This document shows positions 8,462-17,706 of a stretch of DNA of 64,000 bases, piece after piece. Positions within the stretch are counted from its first letter, which is position 1, and every line of letters starts with the position of its first letter. Source of the DNA: Microbacterium luteolum. Its GTDB lineage: Bacteria > Actinomycetota > Actinomycetes > Actinomycetales > Microbacteriaceae. The stretch is from NCBI RefSeq assembly GCF_039533965.1, contig NZ_BAAAUN010000001.1:2144950-2208949 (forward strand), in the 5' to 3' direction. The position numbers were made by a program, and so were the translations under genes. The notes under the pieces are model-generated. The model did not search any database. It worked only from the letters and a program-made list of their open reading frames with translations, and had not been told where the DNA came from.

Positions 8462-9241
8462 ATGACAAACCGACTGCAGAACAAGATCGCCCTCGTCACG
8501 GGGGCCACCAGCAACATCGGTCGCGCGATCGCCACCGCCCTGGCCGCAGAAGGTGCCCGGGTCATCGTCTCCGGACGCGATGCGGATCGCGGCGCCCAGG
8601 TGATCGCCGAGATCCGCGAGGCCGGCGGACACGCCGATTTCGTGCGCGCCGATCTCACGGGCGACCCCTCGGCGAGCGCCGGTCTGGCCGCAGACGCCCT
8701 CGCTCTCACCGGCGGCCGCCTCGACATCCTCGTCAACAATGCGGGCGTCTACCCCCTGCACTCCACCGCCGACGCGGGCGACGATCTGTTCGACCTCGTC
8801 TACGGCGTGAACGTGAAGGCACCGTTCCACCTGGTGCAGGCGCTCGTCCCCGCGCTCGCTGCGAGCCACGGAGTGATCCTCAACCTCGGCTCGTGGGTGG
8901 CGCGGCTCGCGGTGCCGTCGAGCCCGCTGTACTCCTCGTCGAAGGCGGCGATGGAGGCGCTGACGCGCGCGTGGTCATCGGAGCTCGGGCCGCGCGGCAT
9001 CCGGGTGGTGGGCGTCTCCCCCGGCGTCATCCGCCCGCTCGGATCGGATCCCGAAGCTCCGCATCGCTCCGACACGTTGATGGCGGATGCTCCCACCGGG
9101 CGAGCGGGCGAGGCCGCCGACATCGCGGCGGCATCCGTCTATCTCGTCTCCGACGACGCCTCGTTCGTGCACGGGACGACGCTCGACGTCGACGGCGGAC
9201 GCGCGAACGTCGCGGTGTCGGCGGAACGAGACGCGGCCTGA
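8462..9241 (+). CDS. Short-chain dehydrogenase/reductase (SDR)
   Basis: 259-aa classical SDR oxidoreductase using NAD(P)H. Visible motifs are TGATSNIG (cofactor, residues about 11-18), NNAG, a Ser in LGSW and catalytic YSSSK. It ends with the usual DVDGG segment. Substrate unknown. It starts at ATG 8462 right after the palindrome; the upstream extension is the TetR gene read backwards. Control by the divergent TetR gene is likely. Confidence 0.92.
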   Translation: MTNRLQNKIALVTGATSNIGRAIATALAAEGARVIVSGRDADRGAQVIAEIREAGGHADFVRADLTGDPSASAGLAADALALTGGRLDILVNNAGVYPLHSTADAGDDLFDLVYGVNVKAPFHLVQALVPALAASHGVILNLGSWVARLAVPSSPLYSSSKAAMEALTRAWSSELGPRGIRVVGVSPGVIRPLGSDPEAPHRSDTLMADAPTGRAGEAADIAAASVYLVSDDASFVHGTTLDVDGGRANVAVSAERDAA

Positions 9242-9263
9242 CGCCGACGGCCCCTCGGTCGGA

Positions 9264-10346
9264 TCAGCCGCCGATGGCGTTCATGCCGCGCGCGGGCTGG
9301 AGGAACGACGGGTCGTTGATCGCGTGGCCGGGCAGCTTGCCGTGCACGCAGGAGCGCAGCAACGCGGCGATGGCGTCGGCGCGGTGTCCCGGCACCGATC
9401 CTTCGCTCCTCATCACCGCGGTGAGGTCGTACTCGGCATTCGAGAACAGACAGTTGCGGAACTGACCGTCGGCGGTCAGGCGCAGGCGGTCGCAGGCGCC
9501 GCAGAACGGTGCGGTCACCGAGGCGATCACGCCGACCTCGTGCGGGCCGCCGTCGATGCGCCACTTCTCGGCCGGAGCTCCTCCGCGCCCGGGCACCGGG
9601 TCGAGCTGCCAGCGCTCGCCGAGCTTCTCGAGGATCTCCTCACGGGTCACCATCGTGGAGCGGTCCCACGTGTGCCCGGCATCCAGCGGCATCTGCTCGA
9701 TGAAGCGCAGCTGCGCGCCGACGCCCATCGCGAAGGCCACGAGGTCGGGCAGCTCATCGTCGTTCACGCCGCGCATCGCGACGGCGTTGAGCTTGAGCGG
9801 ACGGAGTTCGGATGCCGCGGCGGCGGCGATGCCCTCGAACACGTCCTCGATGCGGTCGCGTCGGGTGAGGTCGGCGAAACGCTGGCGGTCGACCGTGTCG
9901 ATGCTGATGTTGAGGCGCGTGAGCCCGGCGGCGATGAGGTCGGGGAGCTTCTTCGCGAGGCTGATGCCGTTCGTGGTCATCGCGACCTCGACCGGGCCGT
10001 CCTCCCCCTCGATGCGGGCGATCCGACGGACGACGTCGACGATGTCGGCGCGCAGCAGCGGCTCGCCTCCGGTGAGCCGGAACGTGCGGATGCCGAGCGC
10101 GGCCGCCACCTCGGCGACCTCGACGATCTCGTCGGTGGAGAGGATGCTGGCGCGCGCGAGCCACTCGTTGCCCTGCTCGGGCATGCAGTAGGTGCAGCGC
10201 AGCGAACAGCGATCGGTCAGCGAGATGCGGAGATCACGGTGCACACGGCCGTGAGTGTCGACGAGCGCACCGCTCGTCGGGACAGCACCGCTGGCGGTCG
10301 TGACGTCGGGCGTGCGGACGCCGATCACGACCGGTACGGCCGTCAT
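9264..10346 (-). CDS. moaA: GTP 3',8-cyclase MoaA
   Basis: Radical-SAM enzyme that converts GTP to the 3',8-cyclised intermediate in the first step of molybdenum cofactor synthesis. 360 aa from ATG 10346 behind AGGTGGAG. The SAM [4Fe-4S] site is Cys47, Cys51 and Cys54 (CSLRCTYC); GGEPLLR follows. The second cluster ligands lie in the C-terminal CGACDRLRL segment and downstream NCLFS. It ends in Gly-Gly, as functional MoaA does. The same frame is open for another 270 codons upstream, but that is antisense to modC and is not a fusion. Confidence 0.96.
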   Translation of the reverse strand: MTAVPVVIGVRTPDVTTASGAVPTSGALVDTHGRVHRDLRISLTDRCSLRCTYCMPEQGNEWLARASILSTDEIVEVAEVAAALGIRTFRLTGGEPLLRADIVDVVRRIARIEGEDGPVEVAMTTNGISLAKKLPDLIAAGLTRLNISIDTVDRQRFADLTRRDRIEDVFEGIAAAAASELRPLKLNAVAMRGVNDDELPDLVAFAMGVGAQLRFIEQMPLDAGHTWDRSTMVTREEILEKLGERWQLDPVPGRGGAPAEKWRIDGGPHEVGVIASVTAPFCGACDRLRLTADGQFRNCLFSNAEYDLTAVMRSEGSVPGHRADAIAALLRSCVHGKLPGHAINDPSFLQPARGMNAIGG

Positions 10347-10474
10347 CGCTCCACCTCGCGCGTAGTCATCCTCCGAGACTAACCCCCGATCCGCCGTCGA
10401 GGGTAGGCGGGACGGCGACGACCGGCACATTGCCAGCGACGGCCAGCGATCTGTCGAGCAGCCGGCGATGATCG

Positions 10475-11527
10475 TCAGCGCCCCGCCACGAAGTGCACGC
10501 CCGCCGGGTCGACCCGCAGCTGCAGCGGATCCCCCGGTGCGAGTCCCGTCGCGTCGGCGAGCGAGACGTCGACCTGGCAGAACGAAGTGTGCACGCGGAT
10601 CCCGGCGAGCGTCGACTCGAGCCGCGTGATCTGCGTGCGGCACGCGTCGGGGTTTGTCGCGGCGTCGACGACCCGCACATCCTGCGGGCGGAACACCGCG
10701 ACCAGCGCCGCACCGTCCGTCGCGGCGAGCGCGCGCGACGCGGCATCCGTGCTCGTCAGGTGCAGCTCGCCGTTCGACCACCCGCCGCCACGCGCAAACC
10801 CGACGACCCGGTTGACGCCGGCGATCGAGGCGACGAAACCGGATGCCGGTGCCGCCAGCACCTCGCGCACGGGGCCGCTCTGCGTCACGCGACCGGACTC
10901 GATGACGATCAGGCGCTCGGCCAGCGCCACGGCATCCGCCGCATCGTGCGTGACCGCGATCGTCGTGGTCCCGGCGAGCTGGTCGCGCAGCATCCGACGG
11001 ATCTCTCCCGCCGTCTCCGGGTCGAGCGCGACGAGCGGCTCGTCCAGGAGCACCACGCGCGGAGACGCGGCGAGCGCACGCGCCACCGCGACCCGCTGAC
11101 CCTCGCCGCCGGAGAGCTCTCGCGGCATCCGGTCTCCTGCTCCCGGAAGGCCGACGCGCACCAGCCATTCATCGGCGGAATCGCGCGCGGAGCGGGCGTC
11201 GGCACCACCCGCACGGGGGCCGAAGGCCACGTTCTCGCGCACGGTCAGATGCGGGAACAGTCGGGCGTCCTGCCCGAGCAGCACGATGCCCCGGTTCTTG
11301 GGCTCCGTGCGCACGCGCGGCGCGTTCACGCGATCGACCACGCGGTCCCCGACCGAGATCTCCCCGGCTGTCAGCGGCTGGAGACCGGCGAGCGCCTGGA
11401 GGAGCGTCGACTTGCCCGCGCCGCTCGGCCCCATCACCGCGACGGTCTCGCCGGGCGCGACATCCAGGGCGATGTCGACGGCGAAGTGCTCACGAGCCAC
11501 GACGATGTGCGCGTTCAGCCCACTCAT
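10475..11527 (-). CDS. modC: Molybdate ABC transporter ATP-binding protein ModC
   Basis: 350-aa ATPase of molybdate import. Walker A is GPSGAGKS, signature LSGGEGQR, Walker B VVLLDEP, H-loop VTHD. The C-terminal 120 residues are a TOBE-type regulatory domain that can bind molybdate in ModC. The ATG at 11527 overlaps the modB stop by four bases. The assignment rests on neighbours modB and modA and on the Mo-cofactor genes around it. It is the last gene of the modE-like, modA, modB, modC operon. Confidence 0.93.
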   Translation of the reverse strand: MSGLNAHIVVAREHFAVDIALDVAPGETVAVMGPSGAGKSTLLQALAGLQPLTAGEISVGDRVVDRVNAPRVRTEPKNRGIVLLGQDARLFPHLTVRENVAFGPRAGGADARSARDSADEWLVRVGLPGAGDRMPRELSGGEGQRVAVARALAASPRVVLLDEPLVALDPETAGEIRRMLRDQLAGTTTIAVTHDAADAVALAERLIVIESGRVTQSGPVREVLAAPASGFVASIAGVNRVVGFARGGGWSNGELHLTSTDAASRALAATDGAALVAVFRPQDVRVVDAATNPDACRTQITRLESTLAGIRVHTSFCQVDVSLADATGLAPGDPLQLRVDPAGVHFVAGR

Positions 11528-12312
11528 CGCGCCGCTCCCGGTCGCCAGCCGCGGACCAGCAGCAGCACGGCGATGGCGGTGGCGAGCAGCAGCAGCGCGA
11601 GGGCGACAGCCGCACCCTGCGAGACTCCGGCGCCGTTGAACGCGGTGTAGATCGCAAGGGGCATGGTCTGGGTGACGCCGGGACGGTTGCCGGCGAACAG
11701 CGCCGTGGCCCCGAACTCGCCGATGGCACGGGCGAAGCAGAGCACGACGCCCGCCACGATGCCCGGCGCAGCGAGCGGGAGGGTGATGCGGCGGAGGATC
11801 GTCCACCGCCCCGCGCCGAGCGCCGCGGCGGTGCGCTCATAGTCGACGCCGGACGTGCGCACGGCGCCCTCGACCGCGAGCACCAGGAACGGCAGGGCGA
11901 CGAAGGTCTGCGCGAGCACGACCGCGGGCGTGCTGAACGACAGCCCGAGTCCACCGAGCCACCCCGCGCGACCGAACAGGTACAGCAGCGCGACGCCGCC
12001 GACCATCGGGGGCAGGACGAGCGGGACCGTCACCGCGGCGCGGAGCACAGCGGCGAGGCGCGGTCCCGAGCGGGCGATGTACAGCGCGAGCGGCACCCCG
12101 ACGATGATGCACAGCAGTGTGGCGACGAGTCCGGTCCCGAGAGACAGCGCGAGGGCCGAGAGAGCGGCCTCCGACGTCACATCGGCGACGAAGGTCGACC
12201 ACTGCACGCGGCCGACGAGCGCCGCGAGCGGGAGGATGAGGAAGGCCAGCCCGATCAGCGCGGGGACGGCGAGCGCGCGGGGCGCGTATCCCTGCGCACC
12301 GCCCGCGCTCAT
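11524..12312 (-). CDS. modB: Molybdate ABC transporter permease ModB
   Basis: 262-aa membrane subunit with about six helices and an EAA loop around RTAAALGAGRWTILRRITLP. It overlaps modA upstream and modC downstream by four bases each (ATGA), so all three proteins should be made in linked amounts. Confidence 0.93.
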   Translation of the reverse strand: MSAGGAQGYAPRALAVPALIGLAFLILPLAALVGRVQWSTFVADVTSEAALSALALSLGTGLVATLLCIIVGVPLALYIARSGPRLAAVLRAAVTVPLVLPPMVGGVALLYLFGRAGWLGGLGLSFSTPAVVLAQTFVALPFLVLAVEGAVRTSGVDYERTAAALGAGRWTILRRITLPLAAPGIVAGVVLCFARAIGEFGATALFAGNRPGVTQTMPLAIYTAFNGAGVSQGAAVALALLLLATAIAVLLLVRGWRPGAAR

Positions 12313-13097
12313 GGCTTTCCGAAGCCGAAGTCCGCGAGGATCTTCTGGCCGACGGGCGAGAGCACGAAGGCGACGAACGCCGCGGCGGCATCCGGGTTCG
12401 CGGCATCGGCGAGAGCCGCGATCGGGTAGTGGTTCACGACGTCCTCAGCCCCCTCGGGCACGATCACCTCGACGTCGTCGCGGCCGACCACGTCCGTCGC
12501 GTACACCAGACCCGCGTCGGCTTCGGATGCCGCGACCTTCGTGAGCACCGCGGTCACGTTCTGCTCGAGGCTCGCAGCCTCGACCGTGACCCCGGCGGCG
12601 GTGAGGAGCTTCGCGGATGCCGCGCCGCACGGCACCTCGGGGGCGCAGAGAACCGTGGTGGCGTCGGCGAGGTCGGCGAGAGTCTTGACCTCTCCGGGGT
12701 TGCCGGCGGGAACCGCGATGACCAGCGTGTTGGAGGCGAAGAGCGCCGGGTCGATCGCGGCATCCTTCGCCTTGTCCATGTTCGCCTCGTCGGCGGACGC
12801 GAAGACGTCGGCCGGAGCGCCCTCGAGGATCTGCGTGACCAGCGTCGAGGAGCCGTCGTAGACCGGGCTGACCATCACGTCGGGATTCTCGGCCGTGAAC
12901 TTCTCGGCGATCGCGTCGAAGGCGCCCGACAGCGACGCGGCGGCGTAGACGGTGAGCTCACCGCTCAGGGTACTTTCCATCGTCGTCTCGGTCGGCGAGG
13001 TCGACGGCGCGGATCCGGCGGCGCCCGCACACCCCGTGAGGGCGAGCGCGGCGGCCGCGAGGAGTGCGGTGGCGGAGCGGCGGAACGTGCGATTCAT
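12309..13097 (-). CDS. modA: Molybdate-binding lipoprotein ModA
   Basis: 262-aa extracytoplasmic molybdate/tungstate-binding protein. The signal peptide ends in lipobox LTGC (Cys23). The mature part begins with the ModA-type LTVYAAASLSGAFD strand, whose serine contacts the oxyanion in the family, followed by PVYDGSSTL and the second binding region. A GAAGGT ribosome site precedes ATG 13097. It starts 3 bp after the stop of the molbindin-like gene, in one operon. Confidence 0.94.
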   Translation of the reverse strand: MNRTFRRSATALLAAAALALTGCAGAAGSAPSTSPTETTMESTLSGELTVYAAASLSGAFDAIAEKFTAENPDVMVSPVYDGSSTLVTQILEGAPADVFASADEANMDKAKDAAIDPALFASNTLVIAVPAGNPGEVKTLADLADATTVLCAPEVPCGAASAKLLTAAGVTVEAASLEQNVTAVLTKVAASEADAGLVYATDVVGRDDVEVIVPEGAEDVVNHYPIAALADAANPDAAAAFVAFVLSPVGQKILADFGFGKP

Positions 13098-13100
13098 GTG

Positions 13101-13493
13101 TCAGACCTTCGGGACTTCGACGACGACCTGCGTCGCCTTGACGGAGGCGGTGGCGAGCGAGCCGACCTCGAGCTGCAGCTCGCGCGCCGCCTCGGCCGAC
13201 ATCAGCGAGACGACGCGGTGCGGACCGGCCTGGAGATCGACCTGGGCCATGAGCCCCTCGATCTGCACGCGCGTCACGATGCCGACGAACCGGTTGCGGG
13301 CACTGGACAGGAGGTCGTCCGCGGCCTTCGCCTCCTCGGCGAGCGCGACCGCGCGGGCGGCGAGCGCGTCGCCGGGGATCTCGGCCGGAACGGCATCCGT
13401 CACCGGGAGGAGCCCGTGATCGATCCAGCGCCGGACGGTGTCGTCGCTCACTCCGAGGAGTCGCGCGGCACGGGCGATCCGATAGGTCTGCAT
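13101..13493 (-). CDS. HTH plus molbindin (TOBE) regulator, ModE-like
   Basis: 130 aa. Residues 1-30 form a MerR/excisionase-type helix-turn-helix (RIARAARLLGVSDDTVRRWI) and residues about 65-130 a single TOBE/Mop molybdate-binding domain (NRFVGIVTRV...). This architecture fits a molybdate-responsive regulator of the mod genes behind it, but it is not the classical E. coli ModE. It is the first gene of the operon, and its ATG lies 6 nt after TAGATT, implying a leaderless start. Confidence 0.85.
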   Translation of the reverse strand: MQTYRIARAARLLGVSDDTVRRWIDHGLLPVTDAVPAEIPGDALAARAVALAEEAKAADDLLSSARNRFVGIVTRVQIEGLMAQVDLQAGPHRVVSLMSAEAARELQLEVGSLATASVKATQVVVEVPKV

Positions 13494-13499
13494 GGGGCG

Positions 13500-13505
13500 A
13501 ATCTA
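13500..13505 (-). promoter_or_regulatory. -10 box TAGATT for the mod operon (leaderless start)
   Basis: Read on the minus strand, TAGATT is followed by 6 nt and then ATG 13493. The 200 bp between this site and the SDR gene at 13703 holds no convincing gene and presumably the mod regulatory region. Confidence 0.55.
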
Positions 13506-13702
13506 CCGCAGATGCGGAGCGTGCAGTCATATCCATCCGATTCTGCGTAACTCGCGGTCTCGCGGCGGATCACCGTAGTGACGATTCGCGGAGGAGTCGA
13601 CGCTTCGCGGACCGATATCCACGGAACGGTCCGGGATTCGTCCTGGGCACCGCGAAACGTCGGTCGACGCCGAGGGCTGATCATCACTGCCGCGACTGCG
13701 CC

Positions 13703-14437
13703 CTACCGTGTCGGCAGCTCGACACCCGTCGCGTCGGCGAGGACGGCGAGCAGCTCCTGCTGGAACGCCGGGTCCGCGACGGCCGGATGGGGCTGCCGCT
13801 GCTCGCCGTGGTGCCAGTAGCCACCGGTGGCCGCGAGGTGCGGATCGGTCGCGAGACGCTCCTGGGTCTCGTGGCCGAGGTCGAAGTCGTCGGGTGCGCC
13901 GGCACCGCCCATCTTCGTCGGCACCCAGCCGGGGTCGACGGCGTTGGCGGAGACCCGCGGTGCCCACCGATCGGCGACCGCCGTGGAGAGCGTCGTGACG
14001 AACAGCTTGGTGTCGGAATAGCTGGCGGTCACACGGTCGCCGTCCCAGTCGAGGCCCGCGAGGTCGGTCGACCCGCCGCGATGCATCCCGCTGCTGAGGT
14101 AGACGTGCCGGGTCGGGGTGCGCAGCAGCGCGGTGAAGAGGTACGGGGCGACGACGTTCACGGGCAGCAGGCCGGGGCCCGAGATCACGCCGGCGTTGTG
14201 GATGACGGCGTCGATGGCTTCGCCCCCGTCGAGCTCCGCCGCGGCATCCATCACGGCCTGCCGATCGGCCAGGTCGACGATGATCCGGTCGGCACCACGG
14301 TCGGTCAGCTCGGCGACCGCCGCGGCCCGATCCGCGCTGCGCGCGTGCACGATCACCTGGTGACCCAGGTCGAGAAGTGCTGCTGCCGTCGCACGGCCGA
14401 GACCGTCGGTCGAGCCGGTGACGAGGATGCGTGCCAT
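13703..14437 (-). CDS. Short-chain dehydrogenase/reductase, atypical
   Basis: 244-aa SDR with cofactor motif TGSTDGLG (residues about 7-14), HNAG in place of NNAG, and an active-site YSDTK preceded by LSSG. The C-terminal region (WHHGEQRQPHP) resembles the retinol-dehydrogenase/WW-oxidoreductase-like daughter group rather than the FabG group. Substrate unknown. A GAGGATGG ribosome site precedes ATG 14437. It sits between mod genes and a RibD-like gene on the same strand without obvious functional link. Confidence 0.88.
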   Translation of the reverse strand: MARILVTGSTDGLGRATAAALLDLGHQVIVHARSADRAAAVAELTDRGADRIIVDLADRQAVMDAAAELDGGEAIDAVIHNAGVISGPGLLPVNVVAPYLFTALLRTPTRHVYLSSGMHRGGSTDLAGLDWDGDRVTASYSDTKLFVTTLSTAVADRWAPRVSANAVDPGWVPTKMGGAGAPDDFDLGHETQERLATDPHLAATGGYWHHGEQRQPHPAVADPAFQQELLAVLADATGVELPTR

Positions 14438-14489
14438 GACACCATCCTCGCCCCGATCACACGCACGAGGGCCGGAAGGGGTAGTCCTG

Positions 14490-15080
14490 TCAGGAGCGGC
14501 GGTACTCCGCGACGATCGCCCCCTTCTGAGTGACGACGGAGCGAGTGAGCGTCAGCGTCGCCGGCACGGTGCCGTCGACGAAGAGGCGCTTCCCTCCTCC
14601 CACAGTGACGGGAAGGATCGTGAGGATGTACCCGTCGATCAGATCGGCTTCCTGCAGGCTGTGCAGCAGCGTCGCACTGCCGAGCATGACGAGTTCGCCG
14701 TCGCCGGCGGCCTTGAGGCGCGCGATCGTGTCGGCGGCCTCTCCGGCGAGGAGCTCGCTGTTCGGATGGGGCAGGTCGGTCTCGGGGTTCCTGCTGGCGA
14801 CGTACTTGGGCGTCTCGCGCAGGACGTCGGTGAACGGGTTCGGCTCGGATGTCGTGAGCCAGTGCCCGACGAGATCGAGGTAGGTGCGTCGGCCGAAGAC
14901 CATGCCCTCCGTCGCGCCACTCCCCGCCATGGCCGCTGCCCCCGCTTCGGGGTCGCCCGCCATGTGCGTCGCCGCCCATCCCCCTCGGGAGAAGCCGTCG
15001 GAGGTGTCTTCGTCCGATCTTCCGGGAGACTGCATGACCCCGTCGAGCGAACTGAACTCCACCGCGATGAGCGTGCGCAT
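14490..15080 (-). CDS. RibD C-terminal/dihydrofolate-reductase-fold protein
   Basis: 196-aa single-domain NADPH reductase fold (YyaP/YwjB-like family), often annotated as dihydrofolate reductase family. Characteristic segments are the N-terminal VEFSSLDGVMQSPG, GRRTYLD near residue 70 and the C-terminal PVTVGGGKRLF loop. Physiological substrate unknown. I start at ATG 15080 (MRTLIAVEF); earlier in-frame codons are possible but unsupported. Confidence 0.87.
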   Translation of the reverse strand: MRTLIAVEFSSLDGVMQSPGRSDEDTSDGFSRGGWAATHMAGDPEAGAAAMAGSGATEGMVFGRRTYLDLVGHWLTTSEPNPFTDVLRETPKYVASRNPETDLPHPNSELLAGEAADTIARLKAAGDGELVMLGSATLLHSLQEADLIDGYILTILPVTVGGGKRLFVDGTVPATLTLTRSVVTQKGAIVAEYRRS

Positions 15081-15185
15081 GTCGGCATCCGTCTCCCCGG
15101 GCACGGGCGGCCCGTCGGCGCCACGATAGTCGCCGCACCGCCGGAGCAACAGGCAAGCGCCTCCACACGCGCGCACGACGAGGCC

Positions 15186-15191
15186 TACGCT
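15186..15191 (+). promoter_or_regulatory. -10 box TACGCT for the moeB operon (leaderless start)
   Basis: TACGCT ends 6 nt before ATG 15198. The layout matches the other leaderless starts in this window and sets the start of the moeB-moeA-moaC-moaD unit. Confidence 0.6.
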
Positions 15192-15197
15192 GAAGCC

Positions 15198-15983
15198 ATG
15201 CAACCTCTCGTCGCCCCCGCATCCGCTCTGGAGCCGACCGAGCTCGTCCGCACCGCCCGGCACGCGGTGCTCGCGGGCATCGGCGAAGAGGGCCAGCGCC
15301 GCCTGAACGCCGCCCGCGTCACCGTCGTGGGCGCCGGCGGACTCGGCTCGCCCGTGCTGCTCGCCCTCGCCGCAGCCGGCATCGGATCGATCACCGTGAT
15401 CGACGACGACGTCGTGGAGCTGACCAACCTGCAGCGCCAGCTCGCGCACCGGGTCGAGGACATCGGCACGCGGAAGACCGCGTCCGCGGAGCGGGCGATC
15501 AGCGCCCTCGCCCCGCAGACCGTCATCACGCAGTACCCGGAGCGCCTCGATGCCGCGAACGCCGAACGTCTGCTCGCCGGTGCGGATGTGGTCGTCGACA
15601 CGAGCGACTCCTTCGACACCCGCCGCGACGTCGCCGCCGCGGCCGAGGCACTCGGCGTTCCGCTGGTGTGGGGAGCCGTGCAGGAATGGCATGCACAGGC
15701 GACCGTCTTCTGGTCGGACCCGCCCGAGGGCGAGCCCGTTGTGCTCGCCGACCTCTTCCCGATCGGCACCGAGGGCGAGCCGCCGAGCTGCGCCCAGGTC
15801 GGTGTGCTCGGTGCGCTCTGCGTGCAGGTCGGCGGGATGCTGGCCGGCGAGGTGATCAAGCTCGTCACGGGAGCCGGAAAGCCCCTGCTCGGCCGGCTCG
15901 CGATGATCGATGCGCTCTCGTCTCGCCAGCACGAGATCGCGATCCGTCCGGCATCCTCGACGACCGAGGCGGTGTCGGCATGA
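15198..15983 (+). CDS. moeB: MoeB/ThiF-type adenylyltransferase for MoaD
   Basis: 261-aa E1-like enzyme predicted to adenylate the MoaD C-terminus with ATP before sulfur transfer. The nucleotide site GAGGLGSP lies near residues 42-49 and is followed by DDDVVELTNLQRQ, the conserved ThiF/MoeB block. The crossover cysteine region is present (SCAQVGVLG), but the two CxxC pairs that bind zinc in E. coli MoeB are absent, and there is no C-terminal rhodanese domain. First gene of a tightly overlapping moeB-moeA-moaC-moaD operon. Confidence 0.9.
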   Translation: MQPLVAPASALEPTELVRTARHAVLAGIGEEGQRRLNAARVTVVGAGGLGSPVLLALAAAGIGSITVIDDDVVELTNLQRQLAHRVEDIGTRKTASAERAISALAPQTVITQYPERLDAANAERLLAGADVVVDTSDSFDTRRDVAAAAEALGVPLVWGAVQEWHAQATVFWSDPPEGEPVVLADLFPIGTEGEPPSCAQVGVLGALCVQVGGMLAGEVIKLVTGAGKPLLGRLAMIDALSSRQHEIAIRPASSTTEAVSA

Positions 15984-17215
15984 CCGCCCTGCGTTCGGTC
16001 GAAGAGCAGCTCGCGCGCGTCCTCGACGCCGTGCACGTGCTCGAGGCCGAGACCCGCCCGGTGCGGGATGCCGCGGGGCGCACTCTCGCGGATCCGGCCG
16101 TCGCCGCCCACGACATCCCCCTGTTCGACAACTCCGCCATGGACGGCTTCGCTGTGCGCGCCGCCGACGTCGACGCGGCATCTGAGGCGAACCCGATCAC
16201 TCTCCGCGTCGTCGCAGACCTTCCGGCCGGGGTGTCTCTCGACCCGCCGCTCGGCCCCGGCGAGGCCGCGCGCATCATGACCGGCTCCCCGGCTCCCACG
16301 GATGCTGACGCGATCGTCCCGTTCGAGGACACGGCGGGCGGTCTCGCCGACTCGCTGGGCGAGGTCCGCGTGCTGCGGGCGCCGGCGAAGCCCGGGGCAT
16401 TCGTGCGCCGGCGCGGCGCGGATCTGCAGGCGGGCGACGACGTCGTGCTCGCGGGCGAGCGTCTGGGCGCGTTCCAGATCGCCGCGGCCGTCGCCGCCGG
16501 GATCGCCGAGGTGACCGTGACGCGCGCGCCGCGTGTGGCCGTGGTCTCGACCGGCAGCGAACTGCTCGCACCGGGAGAACCCGCCGCCCGCGGACGCATC
16601 CCTGATTCCAACGGCCCCCTGCTCGAGCAGCTGGTGGCGGATGCCGATGCCGAGGTCGTCCTCGTCGCCCGGGTGCCCGACGAAGCGGATGCCGTCCGCG
16701 CGGTCACCGCGGAGGCCACGGCCCTCGGCGCCGACGTGATCGTGTTCACGGGCGGTGTGAGTGCGGGCGCCTACGAACCGGTGCGCGGCGCGTTCGACGG
16801 ACAGGGCGAGGTCGAGTTCGTCGGCGTCGCGATGCAGCCGGGCAAGCCGCAGGCCTTCGGCGTGCTGGATGCCGGAGCACTCGTCTTCGGCCTCCCCGGC
16901 AATCCGGTGAGCGTCGCGGTGTCGTTCGAGGTGTTCGTGCGCCCCGCTCTGCTCACGATGCAGGGTCGCGCCGGCATCCACCGCCCGCACGCGTCGTTCA
17001 CCGCCGACGTCGCCTGGACCACCCCTCCGGGCCGTCGTCAGTTCCTCCCTGCCGTGGTCGATCTCGTCGCCCGCACCGTGAGCCCCGCGACGTCCGGCGG
17101 CTCGGGCTCGCACCTGGCGGGCGGGCTCGCTCGAGCGCAGGCGTTCGCGATCGTCCCGGCCGAGGTCGAGGCCGTTTCCGTGGGCGACGCGATCGATGTC
17201 ATGCTGGTCGGATGA
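15980..17215 (+). CDS. moeA: Molybdopterin molybdenumtransferase MoeA
   Basis: Inserts molybdate into adenylated molybdopterin, the last step of basic Mo-cofactor assembly. 411 aa, full length. Visible motifs are DNSAMDGFAVR (residues about 50-60), the MogA-like domain with STGSEL, TGGVSAG and DSNG, and GLPGNPVS near residue 305. ATG 15980 overlaps the moeB stop (ATGA), and its own stop overlaps the moaC start. Confidence 0.95.
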   Translation: MTALRSVEEQLARVLDAVHVLEAETRPVRDAAGRTLADPAVAAHDIPLFDNSAMDGFAVRAADVDAASEANPITLRVVADLPAGVSLDPPLGPGEAARIMTGSPAPTDADAIVPFEDTAGGLADSLGEVRVLRAPAKPGAFVRRRGADLQAGDDVVLAGERLGAFQIAAAVAAGIAEVTVTRAPRVAVVSTGSELLAPGEPAARGRIPDSNGPLLEQLVADADAEVVLVARVPDEADAVRAVTAEATALGADVIVFTGGVSAGAYEPVRGAFDGQGEVEFVGVAMQPGKPQAFGVLDAGALVFGLPGNPVSVAVSFEVFVRPALLTMQGRAGIHRPHASFTADVAWTTPPGRRQFLPAVVDLVARTVSPATSGGSGSHLAGGLARAQAFAIVPAEVEAVSVGDAIDVMLVG

Positions 17216-17706
17216 GCTTCCCTCACCTTGACGCGGCCGGCCGCGCGCACATGGTCGATGTGACCGCGAAGCAGCCGACCGTCCGCACGGCGTCCGCACG
17301 CGGCTTCGTGCGCTGCAGGCCCGAAGTGATCGCGGCGCTCCGCGACGGCACCGCTCCGAAGGGCGATGTCCTCGCCGTCGCGCGCATCGCCGGCATCCAG
17401 GCCGCCAAGTCCACGCCCGCGCTGCTCCCCCTGGCGCACGTCATCGGCGTGCACCGCGCGAGCATCGAGCTCGACATCGTCGACGACGGTGTGCTCATCG
17501 AGGCGACCGTCGGCACCGCCGACCGCACCGGCGTCGAGATGGAGGCCCTGACGGCCGTGTCGGTGACGGCCCTCGCGATCGTCGACATGATCAAGGGCAT
17601 CGATCGCGCGGTCGTGATCGAGAACGTGCGCATCGTCGCGAAGTCGGGCGGACGCTCCGGCGACTGGGTCCGTCCCGGCGAAGACGCGCCAGGAGACGCA
17701 CGATGA
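17212..17706 (+). CDS. moaC: Cyclic pyranopterin monophosphate synthase MoaC
   Basis: 164-aa partner of MoaA that forms cyclic pyranopterin monophosphate. The family core is present: KGDVLAVARIAGIQAAK, the active-site loop and EMEALTAV with DMIKGID, whose Asp and Lys are catalytic. The usual CHPL active-site tetrapeptide appears as AHVI, keeping the histidine but not the cysteine. It overlaps moeA and moaD by four bases. Confidence 0.93.
   Translation: MSFPHLDAAGRAHMVDVTAKQPTVRTASARGFVRCRPEVIAALRDGTAPKGDVLAVARIAGIQAAKSTPALLPLAHVIGVHRASIELDIVDDGVLIEATVGTADRTGVEMEALTAVSVTALAIVDMIKGIDRAVVIENVRIVAKSGGRSGDWVRPGEDAPGDAR

Noticed and set aside
9264..11168. MoaA with a 270-residue N-terminal extension
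   Set aside because: The extension is out-of-frame reading of modC and has no domain; ATG 10346 has a ribosome site.
15185..17299. 704-codon minus-strand frame
   Set aside because: Shadow of moeB-moeA; those two have full motifs and ATGA coupling.
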